64,000 bases of DNA from Flavobacterium fluviatile (GCF_010645065.1 NZ_JAADZW010000002.1:62001-126000), one strand, 5' to 3'; numbered from the stretch's first letter, positions 48,101-56,546 are shown. Notes: generated by a model not told the origin, from the sequence alone. Made by a program: numbers and translations.

Positions 48101-50788
48101 ATGAACAAACTACTCTGTTTCATAGTTTTTTTATGTACTTCATTTAGCTTTTCCCAGAGTATCCGTTTTGATGGTTTCATTCAGGATGACCAGAAAAATC
48201 CGTTGGAAATGGCCAATATTATTGCGCTTAACAACGGTACAAAAGCAATGGATTCTTACGGAATTACCAATGATAAAGGAAAATTTCAGCTAACGTTAAA
48301 ACCAAATACTGCTTATACTATTAAGGTCAGTTATTTAGGAATGAAATCTAAAGAAATTGCAGTCTCTACGAAATCTGAAAATATTACCCAGAATATTGTT
48401 TTAGATGGCGCCGGAATCGAGTTGGAAGGCGTCGAAATTGTGCGTGAAATGCCGGTTTCTATAAAAGGCGATACCATTGTCTATAATGCCGATTCTTTTA
48501 AATCCGGTACCGAAAGAAAACTGGAAGATGTCCTGAAAAAATTACCGGGTGTAGAAGTAAATGCCGACGGAGAAATTGAAGTAGAAGGGAAAAAAGTCAG
48601 CAAATTAATGGTGGAAGGCAAAGACTTTTTTGACGGAGACACCAAATTAGGGGTCAAAAATATTCCGGCTGATGCCATCGATAAAGTTCAGGTTTTACGG
48701 AATTACAACGAAATTGGTGCGTTAAAAGGTCTGGAAAATGATCAGGATAACGTGGCTATGAACATTAAACTAAAAGAAGGAAAAAAGAACTTCTGGTTTG
48801 GTGATGTAACAGCTGGAACAGGGGTTGCAGAGCTTGACAGCAGGTACATTATCAATCCGAAATTGTTTTATTACAGTCCGAAATACAGTATCAATCTGAT
48901 CACAAATTTTAATAATATCGGAGAGTTGCCCATTACCGCTCAGGATTATTTTAAGTTCACAGGCGGTTTTAGAAACATGATGAGAAAAGGCGGAAGCAAT
49001 TTTAATGTTTCTTCAAATGATCTCGGAATTTCGCTTTTAAGAAATAACCGGGCCAAAGAAATCGAAACGAAATTTGGAGCGACCAATTTTGCTTATTCTG
49101 TCACAAAAAAATGGAATATAAGCGGTTTCGGAATTCTTTCGGCTTCAAAAACCGATTTAGAAACCAAATCTCAGACTACTTTTTTAGATTCAGGCAATCA
49201 GGATAAAAGAGAAGAACAAACGCATCAAAAAAACAATCTCGGTCTTTTTAAATTGAGTTCAACTTATAAACCGAACGATAAATTTCAGTTTGATTATGAT
49301 ATTTTGACTAAACTGACAAAACAGGATGAAGATACAGATTTGCTGCGTGAATCGGTTGTAAATAATGTTTCTGATCTTGAAACAATCTTCACAGGTAAAA
49401 AACAAAATCCAACTTCAATAAACCAAAATCTGAGTTTGTATTATACCCAAAGCGACAAAAATATTTTTGCTTTCGAAATGCAGCATTTATATCAGGATGA
49501 AAATCCTTTTTATAATGCTAATCTGCGAACACAGCCTTTTGATTTATTAGGTTACACTTCAGGTCAGCAAAGAAATGATCTCAATCAGAATCGTTTTGTG
49601 AAAACCAATAAACTGGATGCCAAACTGGATTACTATTATATGGTAACGCCAAAAAGCAACATCAATATTACATTAGGAAATACGTATTCGTACCAGAATT
49701 TCAATTCTCACATTTTTCAGATTCTGGATAATGGAGACACAAATGATCTAAATGATCCGTCAAATAATAATGATGTCAACTACAATTTTAATGATACCTT
49801 TTTAGGATTTCATTACAAGATTTTAGCCGGAAAATTTACCCTTACACCCGGAGTTAGTCTGCATTCGTACAAAATGACAAATACACAATCAGGAACAGAT
49901 TATTCGCAGAATTTTATAAAGATTCTGCCTGATTTCTTTGCGCTTTATCAAATCAAAAAATCAGAAACGCTGACTTATAATTTCTCTCTTACGAATGATT
50001 TTACCGATATCAACCAATTAGCAGAAGGATATGTTTTGTCCAGTTACAGCAGTCTGTTCCGTGGAAACCGTTCCTTGGAAAATGCGACTTCACAAGTGCA
50101 TTCGCTTCGTTATTTTAAGTATAATATGTTCAATTTCGAGAATATTTTTGCCAATTTGACCTACACGAGAAAAGTAGATGCCATTAAAACCAAAGCCGAT
50201 TTTGAAGGAATCAACCAGTCATCTGTGCCTTATAATTCTAATTTGGCAGACGAAACACTTTCAGGAATGGGAAGTTACGGACGTTCGTTTTTAAAGAATT
50301 ACAAAGCTTCGGCAACAGCAAGCCTGAATTGGTCAAAATTCAATAACATTAGAAATGAAGAATTAACGACAACAGAAAGTTTTACTCAAAGTTATACCGT
50401 AAAAGCTTCTACAAATTATAAAAATCTGCCGAATATTGAGTTTGGTTATAATATGGTAGTCAATAAATACAGCGGTTCCACTTACTATACAGACAAGCCA
50501 TTTGCGAGATTAGACTATTATTTCTTAAACAGTTTTTCTTTTGTTTCAGAGTACGAATTCTATCATTATTACAACGAAAACAAATCAGTCGATAACGAAT
50601 ATGATTTTTTAAGTGCCAGTTTAATTTATCAAAAGAAAAACAGTAAATGGGAGTATAAAATCGCTGCGACCAACCTATTAAACACAACTTATCTGAACGA
50701 CGACAGCTTCTCGCAATTTTCAACAAGGGTTTCTCAATACACAGTCCAGCCTCGCTATATTATTTTTTCTATGAAGTATAATTTGTAG
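48101..50788 (+). CDS. TonB-dependent receptor-like outer membrane beta-barrel protein
   Basis: The 895-residue product has a signal peptide (about 1-18, ending SFSFSQS), a carboxypeptidase-regulatory-like domain (about 22-105, IRFDGFIQDDQKNPLEMANI, then YTIKVSYLGMKSKEIAVS), a plug-like region (SGTERKLEDVLKKLPGVEVN, GDTKLGVKNIPADAIDKVQV) and an outer-membrane barrel ending in a receptor-like C-terminus (QYTVQPRYIIFSMKYNL). It is 48 bases after the GLPGLI gene and almost certainly co-transcribed. The substrate is unknown. Copy B of the structured repeat starts 5 bases after its stop codon. Confidence 0.85.
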   Translation: MNKLLCFIVFLCTSFSFSQSIRFDGFIQDDQKNPLEMANIIALNNGTKAMDSYGITNDKGKFQLTLKPNTAYTIKVSYLGMKSKEIAVSTKSENITQNIVLDGAGIELEGVEIVREMPVSIKGDTIVYNADSFKSGTERKLEDVLKKLPGVEVNADGEIEVEGKKVSKLMVEGKDFFDGDTKLGVKNIPADAIDKVQVLRNYNEIGALKGLENDQDNVAMNIKLKEGKKNFWFGDVTAGTGVAELDSRYIINPKLFYYSPKYSINLITNFNNIGELPITAQDYFKFTGGFRNMMRKGGSNFNVSSNDLGISLLRNNRAKEIETKFGATNFAYSVTKKWNISGFGILSASKTDLETKSQTTFLDSGNQDKREEQTHQKNNLGLFKLSSTYKPNDKFQFDYDILTKLTKQDEDTDLLRESVVNNVSDLETIFTGKKQNPTSINQNLSLYYTQSDKNIFAFEMQHLYQDENPFYNANLRTQPFDLLGYTSGQQRNDLNQNRFVKTNKLDAKLDYYYMVTPKSNINITLGNTYSYQNFNSHIFQILDNGDTNDLNDPSNNNDVNYNFNDTFLGFHYKILAGKFTLTPGVSLHSYKMTNTQSGTDYSQNFIKILPDFFALYQIKKSETLTYNFSLTNDFTDINQLAEGYVLSSYSSLFRGNRSLENATSQVHSLRYFKYNMFNFENIFANLTYTRKVDAIKTKADFEGINQSSVPYNSNLADETLSGMGSYGRSFLKNYKASATASLNWSKFNNIRNEELTTTESFTQSYTVKASTNYKNLPNIEFGYNMVVNKYSGSTYYTDKPFARLDYYFLNSFSFVSEYEFYHYYNENKSVDNEYDFLSASLIYQKKNSKWEYKIAATNLLNTTYLNDDSFSQFSTRVSQYTVQPRYIIFSMKYNL

Positions 50789-50793
50789 TTTTA

Positions 50794-50876
50794 TTAGAAG
50801 CTAATCCTGCTGTCCACTATATCTTTCCTGGCTAAAGGAGCCAGAAAAAGGATGCCGTTTCCATCAGGGCTAAAAA
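50794..50876. repeat. Structured dispersed element, copy B
   Basis: It begins TTAGAAGCTAATCC and ends AGGGCTAAAAA like copy A at 21751-21837. The outer pair CCCG/CGGG of copy A is replaced by CCTG/CAGG here, a compensatory change. The inner hairpin is a different sequence (CTGGCT/AGCCAG) but still pairs. Confidence 0.7.
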
Positions 50877-50913
50877 CGAATTTACAGGTATTTAGAATTT
50901 TATAAATATTCTA

Positions 50914-50960
50914 ACAAAAAACAACCCGACAAAAGTGAAATCATGTCGGGTTGTTTTTTA
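50914..50960. terminator. Bidirectional terminator between the receptor gene and the DUF4153 gene
   Basis: The stem AAACAACCCGACA/TGTCGGGTTGTTT is perfect over 13 bp, with an A-run before it and a T-run after it, at the end of two convergent genes. Confidence 0.88.
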
Positions 50961-52730
50961 GTTTTTAATACCAACCATTCCTTTAATTTGATAATTTTCA
51001 GGAGTTTTTTTGTTGTTTTCAATACTGCCGTCTGCACTCAAATAAGTTAGTAAAATAGTATATTTTGAATTTTCAATTCGTTGCTCAATTTTTTTGCTTG
51101 CGTCATAATTGTTTCTAAAACGAGAAGTAGCATTGATGAAATCATTTATTTTTAATGGGATAGTATCTTGATTGATTATTAAATCCTGACCATAATCTGT
51201 AGCTTTTGATTTAATAGAATAATTAGTCTTATTAATAGTTAAACAGTTGTTGCACTCGTACGGACGGTTTTTATATAAAACGATTATAAAATCATAACCG
51301 TGTATGTCAACTATTTCATCGGTATCCTCATAGAAATAATAATTAAAAGAATCATTAGCCTCATCTTTTCGGTCGTATTGAGATCGATACTCGAAGCCTA
51401 AGCTTTCCATAATTTTAGTTGACCCTGGATCTTTGTCTTTTTTGTAAAGAGCATCTAATTTTTTATGCGCATATGGAAGCATACTTTCAAAACCATAATT
51501 TCTATCTAAAAAGTAAACAATACTGCTCAATTCCTGTTCTTGTTCAAAAGTTAATTTTTTGCCGTCGTATTTTTGAAGATAATTTTCAAATCGGTATAAT
51601 TGACTGTATTTTGAAACAGAATCAGCACTTTGCGGTCCCACAATAGAAAACAGTCCTGCCAGACACATGCTTATAGGTATGAATTTTATTTTTGGATGTT
51701 TTGAAATTAGAAAATAAGCCACAACAACTGTCAGCCAAATTGATAATAAGAAAACATAATATCGTTCGTGCGTAAATCCGTAAAGATTGATTCGGTAGAG
51801 AATCGCCCAAAATAATAATGCCAATAAAGGAATTAATAAGAAATAAAACCAGCGATTGAAAGTTCGCATCCACAAATTTCCGTTTTCATCTGCAATGGGA
51901 TGGATTAGCAAAAAGGAAAGAATTCCGGTAATAGCAAATGCCAAAACAAGATAAGAAACCCAGCCGACTGGTAACGAAAATGTAATTAGAATTTTGGCTT
52001 CGTAACAAACTAAAATAGCCAAATAAACACTTATTAATGGTAATAAAATATATTGTGTAAAATTTTTAAGTCCTTTTGGATAGTTTAAACGAAGTGGAAA
52101 TTCTTTACTATTGGTTTCAGGAATGCCGTTTAAAAAGAAGATAGTATTAAATATTCCTGCAATGGTAATAAATAAATACCCGTAGATTTTACTATCAAAT
52201 TCAACTTTAAATAATTGATCTACAGCTAATATTGCTAGTGCCAACCCGCCATAAAGAACAAAGCTGTACAATCCAGACGTAAGTATTCTTAAAAAAAGCT
52301 GTTTGTTAAACTCCCAAAACTCTTCCTGATTATAGGCTTTTGTTAAAAATCCTGAAAACGAAACAAGTAAATGCAAGGCAAGACTGAGTACAAAAAACTG
52401 TTGTGCTTCTACTTCAGATATTCTAGTTGAAAAATTAAATACAAACGTTATTAATAAGGGAGCAAAGCCTAAATTGATAAGGTATCGTATAATATTATTT
52501 TTTTGTTTAGCTGCAAAAAACAAACTTACAGACAGAGACCAGACCAGACATAACGAGCAGCTCAAAATCGTTTTTTCATAAAACTCTCTCTGAGTGTTGT
52601 CGTAATTTAAATCGATAAGAATAATAGCAGAAATGGTTCCGATGACAGCGGTTATGATTTCTAAAGGAAATCTTAGAATAGTTTTTTTCGTCGCAATCAG
52701 GACATTATGTAATGAAGGAAGTTTGCTCAT
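50958..52730 (-). CDS. DUF4153 domain-containing membrane protein
   Basis: The 590-residue protein has about 11 hydrophobic segments in residues 20-380, for example LEIITAVIGTISAIILIDLN, SGLYSFVLYGGLALAILAVD and WFYFLLIPLLALLFWAILYR. A soluble domain of about 200 residues follows (from about KHPKIKFIPIS onward). The pattern fits DUF4153, a membrane family of unknown function; some members sit near regulators or stress genes. It is transcribed alone between two terminators, convergent with the receptor gene and downstream of metK. The topology is inferred from hydrophobicity only. Confidence 0.75.
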   Translation of the reverse strand: MSKLPSLHNVLIATKKTILRFPLEIITAVIGTISAIILIDLNYDNTQREFYEKTILSCSLCLVWSLSVSLFFAAKQKNNIIRYLINLGFAPLLITFVFNFSTRISEVEAQQFFVLSLALHLLVSFSGFLTKAYNQEEFWEFNKQLFLRILTSGLYSFVLYGGLALAILAVDQLFKVEFDSKIYGYLFITIAGIFNTIFFLNGIPETNSKEFPLRLNYPKGLKNFTQYILLPLISVYLAILVCYEAKILITFSLPVGWVSYLVLAFAITGILSFLLIHPIADENGNLWMRTFNRWFYFLLIPLLALLFWAILYRINLYGFTHERYYVFLLSIWLTVVVAYFLISKHPKIKFIPISMCLAGLFSIVGPQSADSVSKYSQLYRFENYLQKYDGKKLTFEQEQELSSIVYFLDRNYGFESMLPYAHKKLDALYKKDKDPGSTKIMESLGFEYRSQYDRKDEANDSFNYYFYEDTDEIVDIHGYDFIIVLYKNRPYECNNCLTINKTNYSIKSKATDYGQDLIINQDTIPLKINDFINATSRFRNNYDASKKIEQRIENSKYTILLTYLSADGSIENNKKTPENYQIKGMVGIKN

Positions 52731-52784
52731 TTTTAATCAGTTATTTTGTACTAAGAAAAGTAAATACCACCAAATAACCAAATA

Positions 52785-52819
52785 AAAACCCCGAACTCTA
52801 AAGGAATAGATTTCGGGGA
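52785..52819 (-). terminator. Terminator of metK
   Basis: The stem CCCCGAA/TTCGGGG has an AT-rich loop and is followed by a T-rich run on the minus strand, just beyond the metK stop. Confidence 0.75.
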
Positions 52820-52858
52820 TATGTAAGACTAAAAAATATTATCGTATATAGCTATGAA

Positions 52859-54109
52859 TTACAATCCAAATGCAGTTTTCACCTGGTCAACAAAATCAAG
52901 TTTTTCCCATGTAAACAACTCCACAGTAACTGTTTTTTCGTTTCCGCCTGGAGCAGAGAAAGTTTTAGTTACAGTTTCCGGTTTACGTCCCATGTGTCCG
53001 TAAGCAGCAGTTTCGCTGTAAATTGGGTTTCTTAATTTTAATCTTTGCTCAATAAAGTAAGGACGCATATCGAAGATCGCTTCTACTTTTTTAGCAATTT
53101 CGCCATCAGTTAAGTTTACTTTTGCTTTACCGTAAGTGTTAATGAAAATTCCCATTGGTTCAGCAACTCCAATTGCGTAAGAAACCTGAACCAAGATTTC
53201 GTCAGCAACACCTGCAGCAACTAAGTTTTTGGCGATATGACGCGTTGCATAAGCAGCACTTCTGTCAACTTTACTTGGATCTTTTCCGGAGAATGCACCA
53301 CCACCGTGAGCACCTTTTCCACCGTAAGTATCCACGATAATTTTTCTTCCTGTCAGACCGGTATCTCCATGAGGTCCTCCTATAACGAATTTCCCTGTTG
53401 GGTTAATATGGTAGTTGATTTTATCATTGAATAAGTGAGCGTGTTCCGGATTTTTAGCGATAATTCTCGGAATCAAAATTTCGATAATATCCTTTTTGAT
53501 TTTAGCCAACATAGCAGCTTCTTCATCAAAATCATCGTGCTGCGTTGAGATAACAATTGCATCAATACGGGTTGGTTTGTTATCATCACTGTATTCTAAA
53601 GTTACCTGAGATTTAGCGTCCGGACGTAAATAATTGATTGCTGCATTTTCACGTCTTAAGATAGCTAATTCCTGCAATAATTTATGAGATAAATCAAGTG
53701 CCAATGGCATGAAGTTTTCAGTTTCGTTAGTTGCATAACCAAACATCATTCCCTGGTCACCTGCACCTTGTTCTTCTGGCTTAGCTCGGTCAACACCCTG
53801 ATTGATATCAGCAGATTGTTCGTGAATAGCAGATAAAATTCCACAGGAATTCGCCTCAAACATATATTCACTTTTAGTATATCCAATTTTACGGATTACT
53901 TCACGGGCAATTTGCTGTACATCAAGATAAGTATTCGATTTTACCTCACCGGCCAAAATTACCTGCCCGGTTGTAACTAAAGTTTCGCATGCAACTTTTG
54001 AATCAGCATCAAATGCTAAGAAGTTATCAATTAATGCATCCGAAATTTGATCTGCAACTTTGTCCGGATGCCCTTCACTAACAGATTCTGACGTAAATAA
54101 ATAAGCCAT
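52859..54109 (-). CDS. metK: S-adenosylmethionine synthetase
   Basis: MetK joins methionine and ATP to give S-adenosylmethionine. The 416-residue product has all signatures: [20 protein letters not shown] at the N-terminus, [19 protein letters not shown] in the centre, and the P-loop-like [20 protein letters not shown] near residue 265. The C-terminus is [13 protein letters not shown] with a final YELF-type strand ([14 protein letters not shown]). Its roughly 170-base leader carries a SAM-II-type riboswitch, so its expression should fall when S-adenosylmethionine is high. It lies divergently from the first methionine leader-peptide array. Confidence 0.97.
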   Translation of the reverse strand: MAYLFTSESVSEGHPDKVADQISDALIDNFLAFDADSKVACETLVTTGQVILAGEVKSNTYLDVQQIAREVIRKIGYTKSEYMFEANSCGILSAIHEQSADINQGVDRAKPEEQGAGDQGMMFGYATNETENFMPLALDLSHKLLQELAILRRENAAINYLRPDAKSQVTLEYSDDNKPTRIDAIVISTQHDDFDEEAAMLAKIKKDIIEILIPRIIAKNPEHAHLFNDKINYHINPTGKFVIGGPHGDTGLTGRKIIVDTYGGKGAHGGGAFSGKDPSKVDRSAAYATRHIAKNLVAAGVADEILVQVSYAIGVAEPMGIFINTYGKAKVNLTDGEIAKKVEAIFDMRPYFIEQRLKLRNPIYSETAAYGHMGRKPETVTKTFSAPGGNEKTVTVELFTWEKLDFVDQVKTAFGL

Positions 54110-54174
54110 AATAATGTATTAAATTAAAATTAAGCGAGGAAATAATTGCTGAAAATGGCTAAAGGAGAGTTCCT

Positions 54175-54270
54175 GCTTTAGCATTTTTTACTACTGAAAT
54201 CGTGTTTCTCAGTATTCATAACGAACCGTTTCATTATGAAGAGGTTGCAATCAGTTCAAATTTTTCCTCT
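54175..54270 (-). ncRNA. SAM-II-type riboswitch upstream of metK
   Basis: On the minus strand the P1 stem GAGG/CCTC (54269-54266 with 54244-54241) encloses the conserved TTTGAACTGATTGCAA loop. The second conserved block AAATGCTAAAGC (54186-54175) follows and would form the pseudoknot. This matches the SAM-II pattern. Between the two blocks lie about 55 bases with two extra hairpins (TTCATAA/TTATGAA and TACTGA/TCAGTA), where the small SAM-II examples I recall have only a short linker. GCTAAAG can instead pair with CTTTAGC (hairpin 54158-54182), giving a competing structure before metK. Confidence 0.8.
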
Positions 54271-54281
54271 GTATTCGGGTG

Positions 54282-54310
54282 CAAAAGTACAAAACCATTT
54301 TGATTTGCAA
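54282..54310 (-). promoter_or_regulatory. Promoter of metK and its riboswitch leader
   Basis: On the minus strand the sequence reads TTG, 18 bases, then TACTTTTG, a full consensus match. The riboswitch begins about 12 bases after the -7 box. Confidence 0.75.
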
Positions 54311-54401
54311 ATTAAAGTTAAACTTTATTTTATTTTTTGACGAGAAATTTAACATTAGTATATTAAATTGATAGGGTAATTGAAATTAATTCGTTTTTTC
54401 T

Positions 54402-54432
54402 TTGGTAGTTTGAAAAAAACTTCTCAAATTTG
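54402..54432 (+). promoter_or_regulatory. Promoter of the first methionine leader array
   Basis: TTG (54402-54404), 20 bases, then CAAATTTG (54425-54432), a 7/8 match to TAnnTTTG. The promoter of the second array has the same spacing and the same CAnnTTTG variant. The leader ATG follows 20 bases later. Confidence 0.6.
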
Positions 54433-54452
54433 CCTTACAAAAGAAAAGTAAA

Positions 54453-54521
54453 ATGAATTTAATTGCTAAAAATATGTGCTGTATCATGTCGGAAACTTCC
54501 GCAGAGTTCACTATTGTTTAG
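54453..54521 (+). CDS. Leader peptide 1 (22 residues, MCCIM motif)
   Basis: The short ORF starts MNLIAKNMCCIM and ends at the TAG at 54519-54521. Codons 8-12 are Met-Cys-Cys-Ile-Met (54474-54488). GCAGAG at 54501-54506, inside the ORF, is complementary to CTCTGC (54547-54552), the 5' arm of the terminator behind it. A ribosome stalled at the Met/Cys codons would leave GCAGAG free and prevent the terminator; one reaching the stop would mask it. I interpret this as a transcription attenuator sensing charged Met/Cys tRNA. No such leader is known to me in this genus. Confidence 0.65.
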   Translation: MNLIAKNMCCIMSETSAEFTIV

Positions 54522-54543
54522 AATTAAAACTAAATATAAATGA

Positions 54544-54572
54544 AACCTCTGCAATCGCGGAGGTTTTTTTTT
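54544..54572 (+). terminator. Attenuator terminator 1
   Basis: The stem AACCTCTGC/GCGGAGGTT has loop AATC, followed by nine T. It lies 23 bases after the leader 1 stop and can be disrupted by pairing of its 5' arm with leader bases 54501-54506. Confidence 0.88.
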
Positions 54573-54596
54573 GATTTAAATTGAATTGAAAAAAAA

Positions 54597-54659
54597 TCAT
54601 ACATAGAGATACATAGCCAGTAAAGATACATAGTGGTAGAGATGCACAGCAGTGCATCT
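54597..54659. repeat. ATACATAG microrepeats and AGATGCAC palindrome
   Basis: ATACATAG occurs three times between 54597 and 54633. It is followed by a perfect hairpin AGATGCAC/GTGCATCT with loop AGCA (54640-54659). It sits in the spacer between attenuator 1 and leader 2 and has no T-run. It resembles short REP-like palindromes. Confidence 0.5.
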
Positions 54660-54693
54660 AAAACTACAGAAAGTGAAAAACAAAATAAATAAA

Positions 54694-54774
54694 ATGAGTA
54701 ATACAGCAGTAAATAAAATGATGATGTGTTGTAAGATGCCAATTTGTATCCCGTCTTGCTGTTGCCAAAAGTGA
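54694..54774 (+). CDS. Leader peptide 2 (26 residues, very rich in Met and Cys)
   Basis: The ORF begins MSNTAVNKMMMCCKMP and ends CIPSCCCQK before TGA. Of 26 codons, five are Met and six Cys, far beyond chance. CCAAAAG at 54765-54771, the last codons before the stop, can pair with CTTTTGG (54812-54818), the 5' arm of the terminator behind it. Stalling at the MMMCC codons (54718-54732) would leave CCAAAAG free and allow read-through into the downstream small gene and metY. No promoter was found between terminator 1 and this ORF, so it acts second in series. It is the strongest leader candidate in the window. Confidence 0.75.
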   Translation: MSNTAVNKMMMCCKMPICIPSCCCQK

Positions 54775-54807
54775 AAGATAAAATCTTTGTTATAGTTTCT
54801 TACTATT

Positions 54808-54842
54808 AGCCCTTTTGGTAGCCATCCGAAAGGGCTTTTTTT
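54808..54842 (+). terminator. Attenuator terminator 2
   Basis: The stem AGCCCTTTTGG/CCGAAAGGGCT (one G-T pair) has loop TAGCCAT and is followed by seven T. Its 5' arm overlaps the target of the leader 2 antiterminator. Confidence 0.9.
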
Positions 54843-54867
54843 ATTTCATTACTTAAAATTAAAAATC

Positions 54868-55038
54868 ATGAAAATCATATATAGAATATTAAGATCAATT
54901 AACCGTAAAAATATTTTCGGTAGAGTACAAAATCAAAAATCAAATTTAAGTCTGCAAAAAGGCAAGTTGTATTCTAACGAAGCTAATTCGCTGCTTGCAC
55001 ACATGTATTCTGCAGAAAATGAGAATCTTTTTATTTAA
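54868..55038 (+). CDS. Small protein A of the methionine arrays (56 residues)
   Basis: I do not recognise a family. The basic N-terminus (MKIIYRILRSINRKNIFGRV) leads to a C-terminus NSLLAHMYSAENENLFI. The small protein at 57113-57313 ends in DSLLFLMYSKENETLFI, so the two share SLLxxMYSxENExLFI at their very ends. Both lie in the same place, after a double leader-terminator array and before a methionine gene. Here metY starts 79 bases downstream with no promoter between. It is likely cytoplasmic, as no signal or membrane segment is seen. Possible roles include regulation or a protein partner of the methionine enzymes; nothing proves one. Confidence 0.65.
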   Translation: MKIIYRILRSINRKNIFGRVQNQKSNLSLQKGKLYSNEANSLLAHMYSAENENLFI

Positions 55039-55117
55039 AGATTAGTCTTAAAAAATCGATTGCAATAGAATAATAATAAAAATACGAATAGTAAAAATCA
55101 AAAAAAATTAAGAAATC

Positions 55118-56425
55118 ATGAGCACACAAAAATTTTCAACAAATGCATTACACGCAGGACATGACGTAACTAAAAACGGCGGAACCAGAGCAGTACCAAT
55201 TTATCACTCATCATCGTATGTCTTTAATAATTCTGATCATGCTGCTAATTTATTTGGTTTGGTAGAGGCAGGATTTATTTACACCCGGCTAAATAACCCG
55301 ACAAATGATGTTTTAGAACAACGACTGGCATCACTTGAAGGTGGAATTGGAGCAGTTGTAACAGCTTCCGGCGCTGCGGCCATCTCTACAACATTGCTGA
55401 CTTTGCTGAAGTCGGGAGATCATATTGTAGCGTCAAATAGTTTGTATGGAGGTACTTATAATCTTTTAAAAGTCACTTTGCCGCGTTTAGGAATTACAAC
55501 CACTTTTGTAGATCCTTCAAATGCAGAAAACTTTACAAAAGCAGCAAAAGAAAATACAAGAGCCTTTTTTGTGGAATCTCTAGGGAATCCAAAATTAGAT
55601 GTTTTGGATTTAAAAGCAATCTCGGCAGAAGCTAAAAACTTCAAAGTACCGTTCATTGTAGATAATACAGTTGCCACTCCTTATTTGTTAAACCCAATTG
55701 AGCATGGAGCTAATATCGTAATTCATTCTCTCACCAAATATCTTTCAGGTAATGGTACTTCATTAGGAGGTGTTATTATCGACGCCGGAAATTTTGACTG
55801 GTCTAACGGAAAATTTCCTGAATTTACAGAACCTTCAGCAGGATATCATGGCTTGGTTTACCACGAAGCTTTCGGAAATGCAGCCTTTCTCGCTAAAGCA
55901 AGAATTGAAGGATTGCGTGATTTTGGTTCAGCTTTGAGTCCGTTTAATGCTTTTCAGATTATTCAGGGACTCGAAACTTTGCCAATCCGTATCAAAAAGC
56001 ACAGCGAGAATGCTTTGGCTTTAGCAGAATGGTTAGAGGAACAAGATCAGGTGGTCTGGGTAAACTATCCGGGACTAAAATCGAGTAAATATTATGACTT
56101 AGCTCAGGAATATTTGCCAGAAGGTCAAAGTGGAATTATAACTTTTGGTCTGCAGGGTGGTTACGAAGCAGCGAAACAAGTGGTTGATGAAACAAAGTTG
56201 TTCTCGCTTCTGGCAAATATTGGTGATACCAAATCGCTTATTATTCATCCGGCCAGTACTACTCATCAGCAATTAACAGATCAAGAGCAGCTTGAAACAG
56301 GAGTTTCAAAAGATTTAATTCGCCTTTCAGTAGGTATTGAAGATATAGAAGACTTAATTGGGGATTTGAAAGCCGTTTTTGAAAGTGTTGCCAAATCGCA
56401 CAATACAGTCTTTAATAAAAATTAA
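55118..56425 (+). CDS. metY: O-acetylhomoserine sulfhydrylase / aminocarboxypropyltransferase
   Basis: The 435-residue PLP enzyme makes homocysteine from O-acetylhomoserine and sulfide. It has the long MetY length with SLYGGTYNLLKVTLPRLGIT, the PLP aspartate in FIVDNTVATPYL, and the PLP lysine 207 in VIHSLTKYLSGNGTSLGG. The insertion around residues 225-250 (FTEPSAGYHGLVYHEAFGNA) is typical of MetY as opposed to cystathionine gamma-synthase. The C-terminus has HPASTTHQQLTDQEQ. It is transcribed through the two upstream attenuators and small protein A; no promoter was found directly before it. A terminator follows. A cysteine synthase side activity is possible. Confidence 0.93.
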   Translation: MSTQKFSTNALHAGHDVTKNGGTRAVPIYHSSSYVFNNSDHAANLFGLVEAGFIYTRLNNPTNDVLEQRLASLEGGIGAVVTASGAAAISTTLLTLLKSGDHIVASNSLYGGTYNLLKVTLPRLGITTTFVDPSNAENFTKAAKENTRAFFVESLGNPKLDVLDLKAISAEAKNFKVPFIVDNTVATPYLLNPIEHGANIVIHSLTKYLSGNGTSLGGVIIDAGNFDWSNGKFPEFTEPSAGYHGLVYHEAFGNAAFLAKARIEGLRDFGSALSPFNAFQIIQGLETLPIRIKKHSENALALAEWLEEQDQVVWVNYPGLKSSKYYDLAQEYLPEGQSGIITFGLQGGYEAAKQVVDETKLFSLLANIGDTKSLIIHPASTTHQQLTDQEQLETGVSKDLIRLSVGIEDIEDLIGDLKAVFESVAKSHNTVFNKN

Positions 56426-56454
56426 AGTTTTTTTGTTTTTTGTTTGAAAAATTG

Positions 56455-56490
56455 CCTCTGGTATTCATTTACCAAAGGTGATTTTTTTTT
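56455..56490 (+). terminator. Terminator of metY
   Basis: The stem CCTCTGGTA/TACCAAAGG (one mismatch) is followed by nine T. Confidence 0.8.
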
Positions 56491-56546
56491 GAATTTACTT
56501 TTTAAGCATAATTTAAAAAGACATTCATTTAAAAAATGTTCTTTGA

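Noticed and set aside
54530-54742. Minus-strand 70-codon ORF over the first attenuator array
   Set aside because: It is the complement of leader 2 and terminator 1, rich in Ser/Tyr/Leu from the AT-rich strand, with no family features.
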